Assembly: GCA_018883285.1 (NCBI GenBank)
Contig: VEQJ01000021.1
Span: 1-10,128, forward strand
Length of the DNA stretch: 10,128 nucleotides
Reading direction: 5' to 3'
Origin: Alphaproteobacteria bacterium
GTDB taxonomy: Bacteria; Pseudomonadota; Alphaproteobacteria; CAISOG01
Shown here: positions 1-6,377 of the stretch, one piece after another
How the letters are laid out: the number at the start of each line of letters is the position of its first letter
How positions within the stretch are numbered: the first letter of the stretch is position 1
The notes under the pieces: generated by a model
Told to the model about the DNA's origin: nothing
What the model saw: the letters and a program-made list of their open reading frames with translations, nothing else
Database searches by the model: none
Made by a program: the position numbers and the translations under genes

Positions 1-52
1 AACCGTGACGGCGTTTTCTAACTATTCGACTTGGTTGATATGTTCTCTTCAC
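1..52 (-). CDS. rpmH: 50S ribosomal protein L34, 5' end only (partial)
   Basis: The minus strand from the GTG at 52-50 reads (V/M)KRTYQPSRIVRKRRHG, the hallmark N-terminus of bacterial ribosomal protein L34, a small basic protein of the large subunit that binds 23S rRNA. Seventeen codons are visible; the family is about 44 residues long, so the remainder lies left of the window. No in-frame ATG lies between the GTG and the upstream stop at 79-77, so GTG is the only ordinary start. An AAGGA ribosome-binding site (67-63 on the minus strand) sits about 10 bases upstream. In most bacteria rpmH is followed by rnpA, which would lie outside the window. The identification is near certain from the motif despite the short length. 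Confidence 0.92.
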   Translation of the reverse strand, partial: MKRTYQPSRIVRKRRHG

Positions 53-102
53 TTTGATGTATTCCTTAATTTTCAGTTAAGAGCTTTTACGCATTTCTAA
101 AT

Positions 103-111
103 TTTATATCA
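103..111 (-). promoter_or_regulatory. Possible extended -10 promoter for rpmH
   Basis: The minus strand carries TGATATAAA, an extended -10 (TG-N-TATAAA) in an AT-rich stretch. It would place the transcription start near 96 and give a leader of roughly 45 bases before the rpmH GTG. No good -35 hexamer is present at the proper distance; TTGAAA at 124-119 is too close. This is a motif match in a plausible place, not a demonstrated promoter. Confidence 0.3.
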
Positions 112-139
112 TAGAACCTTTCAACAGGCGGGCTAGTGA

Positions 140-216
140 ATGGGCGGGCAAGATTCCTTGAGTAAGGCAGGTGCGCCCATCCTAACCCAAAGCGGCACCA
201 AAAACCAACAGGTTTT
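140..216. repeat. Two small inverted repeats in the intergenic region upstream of rpmH
   Basis: ATGGGCG at 140-146 is the exact reverse complement of CGCCCAT at 174-180, with an inner CCTT/AAGG stem (156-159 and 164-167), giving an imperfect hairpin of about 41 bases. A second dyad, AAAACC/GGTTTT with an AACA loop, lies at 201-216. Together they could be remnants of terminators, a small structured RNA or a repeat element. No coding frame with a credible ribosome-binding site covers this stretch, and I found no tRNA, RNase P, SRP RNA or tmRNA signature. Confidence 0.35.
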
Positions 217-246
217 GTCGACCATGCCTTTTCAAACCGTCTCCCT

Positions 247-264
247 GAAAGGGCTTTGGAGCCC
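247..264 (-). terminator. Weak hairpin just after the 50-codon reading frame
   Basis: On the minus strand, immediately after the TAG at 266-264, the sequence can form a 5-bp GGGCT/AGCCC stem with a CCAA loop, followed by only three T residues. The position directly after a stop codon suits a terminator, but the short stem and T run make it weak. Confidence 0.25.
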
Positions 265-416
265 TAAAGATCCTCTATCCTAAATTCGCTGTAACCCTCG
301 TAAAAATAGCTAACATCAATGCCTTTCATAAAGGTCTCGCGGTCGTGAATTTTATCGGTAAGGGCGGATTGCAACAGCTGCTTAATTTCAACATCTTTTA
401 CCACGCTGCGCTGCAT
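264..416 (-). CDS. Short reading frame of 50 codons, possible gene remnant
   Basis: The minus strand from ATG 416-414 to TAG 266-264 encodes a 50-residue peptide ending in EGYSEFRIEDL, with charged, helix-like composition (for example SVVKDVEIKQLLQ). This reads like a natural protein tail and not like random antisense. There is no Shine-Dalgarno before the ATG. The frame continues only to another TAG at 434-432, with AYLSA in between, so either this is a very small protein or it is the 3' remnant of a longer gene cut off when the neighbouring exporter gene came to lie upstream. I do not recognise a family. The evidence is composition, codon pattern and a hairpin right after the stop, so confidence is low. 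Confidence 0.3.
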   Translation of the reverse strand: MQRSVVKDVEIKQLLQSALTDKIHDRETFMKGIDVSYFYEGYSEFRIEDL

Positions 417-467
417 CGCCGATAGATAGGCCTAGCGCAAGCCAGGGCGGCGGGATAGGATGCGGCG

Positions 468-1727
468 GTGATGACCAGCAACCGTTTCTCCCTCTCCATT
501 CTGCGAATCCGCAATTTTCGGCTGTTGGTTCTGACCCGCGTTTTTACCATCATGGCGATGCAGGCGCAGGCGGTGGTGGTGGGTTGGCAGATTTACTCCC
601 TAACCAAAAGCCCCCTGTTGTTGGGCTTGGTTGGCCTGTCGGAGGCGGTACCTGGCATCCTGTGTTCGCTGCTCGCTGGCCATGTGGTTGATGTGGGGCA
701 TCCGCACCGTATTTACAAAATCTGCATCGCCCTGTTGATGATCAACACCTTGGGGATGCTAGTCATCGCGGGCGGGCTTCTGCCTCTGGCTGACAACACC
801 ATCGTGATTAGCCTGTTTGTTGGGGTGTTTGTGTCGGGGATAGCGCGCGGCTTCCTCAGCCCCTCCGTCGCCACCCTGCGGGCGCAGATTCTGCCATTAC
901 CCAGCCAGCAGGCGGCGGCATCCGCCTGGCTTACTAGCGGTTTTCAGGTCAGCGCGGTTGGGGGGCCAGCCGTAGCTGGCTTGGTTTACGGCGGCTATGG
1001 GGCGCTGGCGGCCTGGATACTCCCCGCCTGCTCCCTCCTCCTCGCCTGGGTGTTGGCGTTGGCGATCAAGGTGGACAGGCCAGTTCGTAGTGCCCGCCGT
1101 GAATCGGCTGGCCAGAGTATTCGGGCGGGCTGGGCGTTTATCGTCAGCAACCCCGTGCTGTTATCGGTCATGGCGCTGGATATGTTTGCGGTGCTGTTTG
1201 GCGGCGCGGTCGCCATGTTGCCCGCCTATGCCGACCAAGTGCTGCATGTCGGGTCAGAGGGGTTGGGGGCATTGCGCGCCGCCCCAGCCATGGGGGCAGT
1301 GGTGACGGCCGTCACCCTGGCACTGCGTCCCCTGCCCCGCATGTCGGCCAAGACCCTGTTGCTGGTGGTGGCGGGATTCGGCCTGTGCATCATTGGGTTT
1401 GGATTGAGCCAATGGTTCTACCTCTCCATGGCGTTACTGGCGCTCAGCGGTGCCTTTGACTGCGTCAGCATGGTGATTCGTTCAACCTTGGTGCAGCTGC
1501 TGACCCCGCCCGCCATGATGGGGCGGGTGCAATCGGTCAGCACCATGTTCGTCATCTCCTCCAACGAAATTGGCGCGTTTGAATCGGGCATGGCGGCGCA
1601 GCTGATGGGGTTGGTGCCCTCCGTCGTTGCGGGCGGCGTTGCCACCCTGCTGGTGGTCGCGGCCACCGCCACGCTGTCACCCAAATTCCGTCGCACCGTG
1701 GTGCAATCCGACGGCAGTATTACCTGA
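468..1727 (+). CDS. MFS exporter, MFS_3/EntS-like family
   Basis: This encodes a 419-residue inner-membrane protein of the Major Facilitator Superfamily, probably a proton-driven efflux pump; the substrate cannot be told from sequence. The hydrophobic profile fits about 12 transmembrane helices. Residues 38-75 (VVGWQIYSLTKSP, then LGLVGLSEAVPG and AGHVVD) and the C-terminal stretch (TPPAMMGRVQSV, SSNEIGAFESG) match the MFS_3 pattern seen in EntS-like transporters. AGHVVD followed by a basic residue is the degenerate loop 2-3 motif A. Length is normal and there is no break. The reading frame can start at GTG 468 or ATG 471; AGGA at 457-460 sits 7 or 10 bases upstream respectively, so 418 residues from the ATG is equally possible. 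The gene is divergent from rpmH and is the first of two plus-strand genes unrelated to motility. A small hairpin overlaps its stop codon. Confidence 0.9.
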   Translation: MMTSNRFSLSILRIRNFRLLVLTRVFTIMAMQAQAVVVGWQIYSLTKSPLLLGLVGLSEAVPGILCSLLAGHVVDVGHPHRIYKICIALLMINTLGMLVIAGGLLPLADNTIVISLFVGVFVSGIARGFLSPSVATLRAQILPLPSQQAAASAWLTSGFQVSAVGGPAVAGLVYGGYGALAAWILPACSLLLAWVLALAIKVDRPVRSARRESAGQSIRAGWAFIVSNPVLLSVMALDMFAVLFGGAVAMLPAYADQVLHVGSEGLGALRAAPAMGAVVTAVTLALRPLPRMSAKTLLLVVAGFGLCIIGFGLSQWFYLSMALLALSGAFDCVSMVIRSTLVQLLTPPAMMGRVQSVSTMFVISSNEIGAFESGMAAQLMGLVPSVVAGGVATLLVVAATATLSPKFRRTVVQSDGSIT

Positions 1728-1744
1728 TTCTGCAGAATCTTTTT
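1726..1744 (+). terminator. Palindromic hairpin with T run after the MFS gene
   Basis: A perfect 14-bp palindrome, GATTCTGCAGAATC (1726-1739), overlaps the TGA stop of the MFS gene and is followed by five T residues (1740-1744). As RNA it makes a 5-bp stem with a UGCA loop and a U tract, so it resembles a weak Rho-independent terminator. It would separate the exporter from the acyltransferase gene 47 bases further on. Confidence 0.45.
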
Positions 1745-1791
1745 GCAACATCAGCCTTTTCTAAGCGGATGATTTGCGCTAAAGTAAAACA

Positions 1792-2436
1792 ATGGCCATC
1801 TTAAAAAACGATACCTCCTATAACTATTTTCGTGGCAACCGTTATGATTTTCGGCGGTTGGCGGGGGATGAGGATTTGCAGGCGATTTACCGCCTTAGCC
1901 GCCAAGTCTATGGCGAGGCCGCCGTTGATTTGGACACGCGCCGCCGATGGAGCCAGCTGTTTCCCGATGGCAATTTGGGCTGTTTCTTTTGTGATGAGCT
2001 GGTCGGTTTTTTAAGCATTTGGCCAATCTCTGCCACCGATGCGGCGGAGTTAGAGGCTGGTCAGCTGCATGAGGGGATGGTGTTGCCCCTTAGTCAGGAT
2101 GAATGCCGCCAGCAGCCAGCCCAACATTGGCTGTGCCTGTCGATTATCATCGCCGATTTGTTTCGTGGCATGGCGGCCAGCCCGATTAAGCATTTGATTG
2201 AACATGCCCTGGTGCAATTGTGGCAACAACAGCTGTTGGGGGAACCCTTTACCCTTTATGCCCAGGCCTCTACCCCTGAAGGCCTGCATATGATGATTCG
2301 CAGCGGTTTCAGCGAATGTCGCGCCGCCGACGCCATGCCCAATGGCCTACCCCTGCACAGCATTCATTGCACCGCGGTTGAGGAGTTGCAGCATCAATTG
2401 CTGCGCGGCGCCAGCAGTGTCACCCTGGTCTCTTAA
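1792..2436 (+). CDS. GNAT-like N-acyltransferase, substrate unknown
   Basis: This encodes a soluble 214-residue protein with the layout of the GNAT acyltransferase fold. It has an N-terminal helical part (LQAIYRLSRQVYGE, about residues 29-42), a strand pair around CFFCDELVGFLSIWPI (residues 64-79), and a central strand WLCLSIIIADLFRGMAASP. That strand leads into a long helix (IKHLIEHALVQLW) and then LYAQASTPEGLHMMIRSGFSE near residues 160-182. The last piece resembles the usual GNAT ending, where a side chain near the acyl-CoA thiol is followed by 'GF' and a strand. The classical Q/RxxGxG/A pyrophosphate loop is not intact; FRGMAASP sits where it should be, so activity is uncertain. The ribosome-binding site is poor (GTAAAACA before the ATG). 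The gene runs toward flhA with 11 bases between the stops. The coding call is firm; the family call is moderate. Confidence 0.72.
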   Translation: MAILKNDTSYNYFRGNRYDFRRLAGDEDLQAIYRLSRQVYGEAAVDLDTRRRWSQLFPDGNLGCFFCDELVGFLSIWPISATDAAELEAGQLHEGMVLPLSQDECRQQPAQHWLCLSIIIADLFRGMAASPIKHLIEHALVQLWQQQLLGEPFTLYAQASTPEGLHMMIRSGFSECRAADAMPNGLPLHSIHCTAVEELQHQLLRGASSVTLVS

Positions 2437-2447
2437 ATTTCGCCAAC

Positions 2448-4574
2448 CTAAATCTGACCAACGGTTTTGATGCGGGCGCGCAGGTAAATTTCGTTCTGGG
2501 ATAGCACCGCGGTTTGGGGGCGCACCCTCTCCATAATCTGGCGGACAAAGGGGCGGATTTGTGGGCCGGTAAGCAGACAGGGGCTGACCCCCAACATGGC
2601 CTGATGCTCTAAGGCGCTGCGCACATCGGCAATGAATTGTTGCAATTTTGATGGCGCCAGCGCCAGCTGCCGCTCCTCCCCCTGGCCAATCAGCGAATCG
2701 GCAAAGGTTTGTTCCCAATCGGGCGACAAGGTTAGGATGGGGATCACCCCCTCCTCATTGCTATAGGCCTCAGAAATCTGCCGCGCCAGGCGCATCCGCA
2801 CATGTTCGGTAATGGTACGGATGTTGCGGGTTTGGCCACAGACTTCGGCAACCCCCTCCAAAATCGTTGGCAAATCGCGAATCGATACCCGTTCGCCCAC
2901 CAGGTTTTGCAGCACGCGTTGCACGCCGCCCACCTGAATCTGGCCAGGAATGATATCGCCAATCAGCTTTTGATGATCCTTATCCAATTCGTCCAACAGT
3001 TTTTGCGTCTCGCTGTAGGATAACAGCTCAGCCATATAGTCCTTAATCAGCTCGGTCAGATGGGTGGTGATAACAGTGGTGCAGTCCACCACGGTATAGC
3101 CCCTGAACTGTGCCTCCTCCCGCAGGTTTTCCAGCACCCACATCGCGGGCAGGCCAAAGGTTGGCTCCGTCGTTTCCTCTCCCGCCAGGGCAATTTTTTG
3201 CCCTTGTGGATCCATCACCATCACCATGCCTGGGCGAACCGATCCGCGCCCTGCTACCAATTCCTTGATCTTAATGCAATAATCATTGGCACCCAGTTGC
3301 AGGTTGTCTTGGATACGCACGCTGGGCAAAACAAAGCCCATTTCGCCCGCCAACTGCTTACGCAACGTCTTAATCTGATCGGTTAGCTTGGGCCCATTGG
3401 CAACATTGACTAAGCCCAACAAGCCATAACCAAGCTCCAAACGGATGGTATCCATCGATAGAATGCTGCTGATTGGTTCTTCGGCAACGGGGGCGGCCGC
3501 CGCCAATTCCTGCGCCTGGGCTTCGGGGCTGGGGGTGGCGCGGGCGTTTCGCCCCAATTTATAGGCGGCATAGCCTGTGATGCCTGCCAACAACGCAAAA
3601 GGCAAAAATGGCAATCCTGGCAACAGCGCCATAAAGCCAGTAAGGAAGGATGACATCCCCAACGCCTGGGGATAGCCGCCCAGCTGGGCAAACAGAGCCT
3701 TATCGACGGAACCGCGCACGCCCGCCTTGGTGATAACCAGACCAGCGGCGGTTGAGACCAACAGGGCGGGAATCTGGCTGACCAGCCCATCCCCGACGGT
3801 TAACAGGGTATAGGATTTGGCGGCCTCAGCGAACCCCAACCCCTGCTGGGCAATCCCAATGATCATCCCCCCGACAATGTTGATAAAGGTAACCAACAAG
3901 CCCGCAATCGCATCACCGCGCACAAATTTGCTGGCACCGTCCATCGCCCCGAAAAAGGTGCTTTCATCCTCTAACTCTTGCCGCCGCTTGCGCGCCTGAT
4001 CCTCCGTAATCATGCCGGCGGACAGATCGGCATCAATCGCCATTTGCTTGCCCGGAATCGCATCCAGGGTAAAGCGCGCCGAAACCTCTGCAATGCGGCC
4101 AGAACCCTTTGTAATAACGATAAAATTGATGGTAATTAGGATGAAGAATACAATCAGACCAATGACATAGTTGCCGCCCATCAAAAAGCCGCCAAAGGCC
4201 TCAATCACATGGCCAGCGGCGGATGGCCCCTCATGCCCATGCGCCAACACCAACTTGGTGGTGGCCACGTTAAGGGCAATACGCAAGATGGTGGAAATCA
4301 GCAGGATGGTTGGAAAACTGGAGAAATCCAACGGCTTTTGGATAAACAACGACGTCATCAGAATCAGCACCGACAACGTGAAGGAAAAGGCCAGCATCAC
4401 ATCGATTAACAACGTGGGGATGGGCACCAACATAATCGATAGGATCAGCACGACCCCAACCGCCAACCCAATATCGGGGCGCAGAACCGCCGCCAGCACT
4501 GGATGCGCCATCATGTTGCGCGCGCGGCTGGCACCCGATGCGGATGAAGAATTGCTGTTGGTTGCATCAGCCAC
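2448..4574 (-). CDS. flhA: Flagellar export gate protein FlhA
   Basis: FlhA is the large membrane subunit of the flagellar type III export gate; it couples the proton motive force to export and its cytoplasmic domain docks chaperone-substrate complexes. The product has 708 residues, normal for the family. About eight transmembrane helices fall between residues 35 and 330, from LAVGVVLILSIMLVPIP onward. The FHIPEP signature, RIAEVSARFTLDAIPGKQMAIDAD, is at residues 160-183. The conserved GAMDGASKFVRGDAIAG loop follows at 209-225, including the Asp implicated in proton coupling in Salmonella FlhA. A variable linker (about 345-370) leads to the cytoplasmic domain. The start is GTG at 4574-4572; an ATG at 4587-4585 is in another frame, and there is no strong Shine-Dalgarno. 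A sigma-70-like promoter lies 60-90 bases upstream, so flhA is probably transcribed apart from the fliF-flbD cluster. Its 3' end faces the acyltransferase gene. Confidence 0.97.
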   Translation of the reverse strand: MADATNSNSSSASGASRARNMMAHPVLAAVLRPDIGLAVGVVLILSIMLVPIPTLLIDVMLAFSFTLSVLILMTSLFIQKPLDFSSFPTILLISTILRIALNVATTKLVLAHGHEGPSAAGHVIEAFGGFLMGGNYVIGLIVFFILITINFIVITKGSGRIAEVSARFTLDAIPGKQMAIDADLSAGMITEDQARKRRQELEDESTFFGAMDGASKFVRGDAIAGLLVTFINIVGGMIIGIAQQGLGFAEAAKSYTLLTVGDGLVSQIPALLVSTAAGLVITKAGVRGSVDKALFAQLGGYPQALGMSSFLTGFMALLPGLPFLPFALLAGITGYAAYKLGRNARATPSPEAQAQELAAAAPVAEEPISSILSMDTIRLELGYGLLGLVNVANGPKLTDQIKTLRKQLAGEMGFVLPSVRIQDNLQLGANDYCIKIKELVAGRGSVRPGMVMVMDPQGQKIALAGEETTEPTFGLPAMWVLENLREEAQFRGYTVVDCTTVITTHLTELIKDYMAELLSYSETQKLLDELDKDHQKLIGDIIPGQIQVGGVQRVLQNLVGERVSIRDLPTILEGVAEVCGQTRNIRTITEHVRMRLARQISEAYSNEEGVIPILTLSPDWEQTFADSLIGQGEERQLALAPSKLQQFIADVRSALEHQAMLGVSPCLLTGPQIRPFVRQIMERVRPQTAVLSQNEIYLRARIKTVGQI

Positions 4575-4634
4575 AGCAGAACACCATTTTTAAGAAGTCT
4601 GTCATTTATTTATAAACCATTTACGATATAAAGA

Positions 4635-4663
4635 ATTGTAGGCACTTTTTATTCAAAGGGCAA
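4635..4663 (-). promoter_or_regulatory. Sigma-70-type promoter for flhA
   Basis: On the minus strand TTGCCC (4663-4658) and TACAAT (4640-4635) are separated by exactly 17 bases, matching the -35/-10 consensus at 4 of 6 and 5 of 6 positions. Transcription would start near 4628, about 54 bases before the flhA GTG. It overlaps the upstream region of the divergent 57-codon gene, so the two could interfere with each other. Confidence 0.5.
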
Positions 4664-4669
4664 ATACAC

Positions 4670-4676
4670 AGGAGGG
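4670..4676 (+). promoter_or_regulatory. Strong ribosome-binding site of the 57-codon gene
   Basis: AGGAGGG lies 5-6 bases before the ATG at 4682. It is the closest match to the anti-Shine-Dalgarno sequence that I found in the window and the main reason for calling the small gene real. Confidence 0.6.
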
Positions 4677-4681
4677 CAACA

Positions 4682-4855
4682 ATGAAAAGGCTTAGTCATT
4701 ACCATTCTAGACAAAATCGGGATGCAGATTCGATCATTTTAACCTTTAGTCCAGTGCAGCAAATGCTAATCGCCATGATGGAACACAACGGGGTTGAAGC
4801 GTTGGAAACCTTTGGCGGCAAACAGTTTTTTGACCATCGCCCCCCGACCCAATAA
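4682..4855 (+). CDS. Small uncharacterised protein of 57 residues, divergent from flhA
   Basis: The ATG at 4682, preceded by AGGAGG with 6-base spacing, opens a frame of 57 codons ending in TAA at 4853-4855. The product begins with a basic, His-rich segment (MKRLSHYHSRQNR), then a hydrophobic or amphipathic stretch (SIILTFSPVQQMLIAMM, residues 17-33), then EHNGVEALETFGGKQFFDH and a short Pro-containing tail. There is no signal peptide or clear transmembrane helix. I do not recognise the family. It sits in the 324-base gap between flbD and flhA, on the strand opposite to every flagellar gene. The codons of the second half look like those of neighbouring genes; AGG and AGA occur early. A long inverted repeat follows its stop. 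A chance frame is the alternative, but the ribosome-binding site and the empty gap favour a gene. No function is proposed. Confidence 0.55.
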   Translation: MKRLSHYHSRQNRDADSIILTFSPVQQMLIAMMEHNGVEALETFGGKQFFDHRPPTQ

Positions 4856-4856
4856 G

Positions 4857-4911
4857 GATGCGTCCAAAAAATTCTTACAGACCGCAACCTTCCAATTTTT
4901 AGGCACGCATC
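4857..4911. terminator. Long imperfect inverted repeat between convergent genes, possible bidirectional terminator
   Basis: GATGCGT at 4857-4863 pairs exactly with ACGCATC at 4905-4911, and next to it A-rich AAAAAATT (4866-4873) can pair with AATTTTT (4895-4901), leaving a central loop of about 21 bases. It lies just after the stop of the 57-codon gene and covers the last codons of flbD, which converge on it. Each strand presents A/T tracts beside the stem, as expected for a terminator working in both directions. The AT-rich inner stem and large loop make the call tentative. Confidence 0.4.
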
Positions 4912-6317
4912 ACCTCACCATCATCGGCATCGCCAAGGGCTGAGGGCGGCACGTCAAACCCTTCCTCATTATATTGCCGCAACTTATTGCGCAGGGTGCG
5001 GATGGAAATGCCCAGAATGTTGGCCGCATGCGTGCGGTTGCCCAGGGTGTGATCCAACGTATCCAGAATCAGACGGCGTTCAACCTCTGCCACTGTTCGT
5101 CCCACCAAAATGGTTGCGGTATCGACATCATCGCTGCTGATGGTGGCATGGGGGCGCGGAGCAGCCGAATCATCCGATGCCGCCCCATCACTTTCTGCCA
5201 AATCCACCTCATAGGCTGGCGCATCGGTCAGCATAATATCCTCTGGCTGCACCGTGTCACCCTGAGCCAACAGCACGGCACGGTGCATAGTGTTTTCCAA
5301 CTCCCGCACATTGCCCCGCCACGCATAGTTTTGCAGACGCTTAATCGCCGCTGGCGCCAAATCATGCACAGTCAGGTGATTGGCCTGGGCATATTTTTTC
5401 AGGAAATGCTCGGCCAGGGCGACAATATCTTGCGGCCGTTCGCGCAGGGAGGGCAGTTGCAGGTTGAAAACATTCAATCGGAAATACAAATCCTCACGAA
5501 AGGTGCCTTTTTTGCATTCGGCCTGCAAATCGCGGTTAGAGGTGGCGATGATGCGGATATCCACCTTCACCTGCTCATTACCGCCGACCCGTTCAATTAC
5601 CCGTTCCTGAATCGCACGCAGCAGTTTGGCCTGCAACCTGGGATCCATCTCACTGATTTCATCCAGCAGCAGGGTACCGCCGTTGGCCTCCTCAAACTTA
5701 CCGATACGGCGCGCCACCGCCCCCGTAAAGGATCCCTTTTCATGACCAAACAGCTCTGATTCCAGCAGATTTTCGGGCAGGGCTGCACAGTTCAGGGCGA
5801 CCAAGCGTTGCTTAGCGCGATGGCTGTGATCATGCAGAAAACGCGCCATCACCTCTTTCCCCGTTCCCGATTCACCCGTAATCAGCACGCTGGCATCGCT
5901 GCCCGCGATGCGTTCCGCCAGCCGCAAGGTCTCCGCCATTTTGGGGTCACGGAAGATCAGCGCATGCTCATCTTTGGTAGCCGCGGCCAAAATTGCGGCG
6001 ATAAGCTCTGCATCGGGGGGCAGCGGCAAATACTCCTTAGCGCCTGCCTTAATCGCCTTAACCGCCGATTCGCTATCGTTGCTAAGGCCACATGCCACCA
6101 CTGGCACCGCAAAGCGTTCGGCCTTAAGGCTGGCGGTCAATTCTGATACGGCCATGCGCCCATCAATCAACACCAAATCAACGCCCGCCCCATCACGCAA
6201 AGCAGCTAGGGCAGATTCAACATCCGCCACTTGCGCCACCTTTGCCCCGCGCTGATGCGCAATGCGGCCGGCGGTGGTGATTAATCCGTCTTCTGATCCG
6301 ATTAACAAAAGTCGCAT
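4899..6317 (-). CDS. flbD: Sigma-54-dependent flagellar transcriptional activator FlbD
   Basis: FlbD is a cytoplasmic bacterial enhancer-binding protein of the NtrC type that switches on late, sigma-54-dependent flagellar genes and in Caulobacter also represses the fliF operon. The 472-residue product has a receiver-like domain (1-110), an AAA+ domain (about 123-355) and a Fis-type helix-turn-helix (about 428-449, RTHAANILGISIRTLRNKL). Walker A is GESGTGKE at 148-155, the sigma-54 contact loop is GSFTGA at 195-200 (usually GAFTGA), and Walker B is LLLDEI at 216-221. The receiver keeps an Asp at position 52 (LID) but lacks the acidic pair after strand 1 and the Lys of strand 5, which is replaced by YLPLPP. 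Such degenerate receivers are known for FlbD, whose activity depends on FliX, not on a classical kinase. The ATG at 6317 has AAAGG about 10 bases upstream. It is the last gene of the fliF cluster, 73 bases after fliN. Confidence 0.96.
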   Translation of the reverse strand: MRLLLIGSEDGLITTAGRIAHQRGAKVAQVADVESALAALRDGAGVDLVLIDGRMAVSELTASLKAERFAVPVVACGLSNDSESAVKAIKAGAKEYLPLPPDAELIAAILAAATKDEHALIFRDPKMAETLRLAERIAGSDASVLITGESGTGKEVMARFLHDHSHRAKQRLVALNCAALPENLLESELFGHEKGSFTGAVARRIGKFEEANGGTLLLDEISEMDPRLQAKLLRAIQERVIERVGGNEQVKVDIRIIATSNRDLQAECKKGTFREDLYFRLNVFNLQLPSLRERPQDIVALAEHFLKKYAQANHLTVHDLAPAAIKRLQNYAWRGNVRELENTMHRAVLLAQGDTVQPEDIMLTDAPAYEVDLAESDGAASDDSAAPRPHATISSDDVDTATILVGRTVAEVERRLILDTLDHTLGNRTHAANILGISIRTLRNKLRQYNEEGFDVPPSALGDADDGEVMRA

Positions 6318-6377
6318 CGCGAAAAACCTTTTAAAAAACTGGTTAGGGTTGAACAGCCATCAAAAATTCTGGGAAGT

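Noticed and set aside
145..237. Minus-strand frame of about 30 codons from an ATG after AAAAGG.
   Set aside because: The spacing to the purine run is too short and the product has no recognisable character.
1832..2014. Plus-strand 60-codon frame inside the acyltransferase gene.
   Set aside because: It is an out-of-frame overlap of a clearly better coding frame.
3286..3301. TTGGCACCCAGTTGCA on the plus strand resembles a sigma-54 promoter.
   Set aside because: The GG-GC spacing is 9 and not 10, and it lies inside flhA on the antisense strand with no gene downstream to drive.
4641..4654. GGCAC...ATTC upstream of the 57-codon gene looks like half of a sigma-54 promoter.
   Set aside because: The -24 block fits, but the invariant G of the -12 GC is missing (ATTC where TTGC is expected).
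4699..4887. Minus-strand frame of 62 codons in the flbD-flhA gap.
   Set aside because: It has no useful ribosome-binding site, a Trp/Cys-rich product of antisense type, and overlaps the better-supported plus-strand frame.
5501..5516. AGGTGCCTTTTTTGCA on the plus strand has GG-N10-GC sigma-54 spacing.
   Set aside because: It lies inside flbD in antisense orientation, coding for the conserved KKGTFRED stretch, and the -24 block does not match beyond GG.
4974..5759. Long plus-strand frame of 261 codons opposite flbD.
   Set aside because: It is antisense to well-conserved FlbD codons, and the His/Gln/Arg-rich product resembles no protein; it is a shadow frame.
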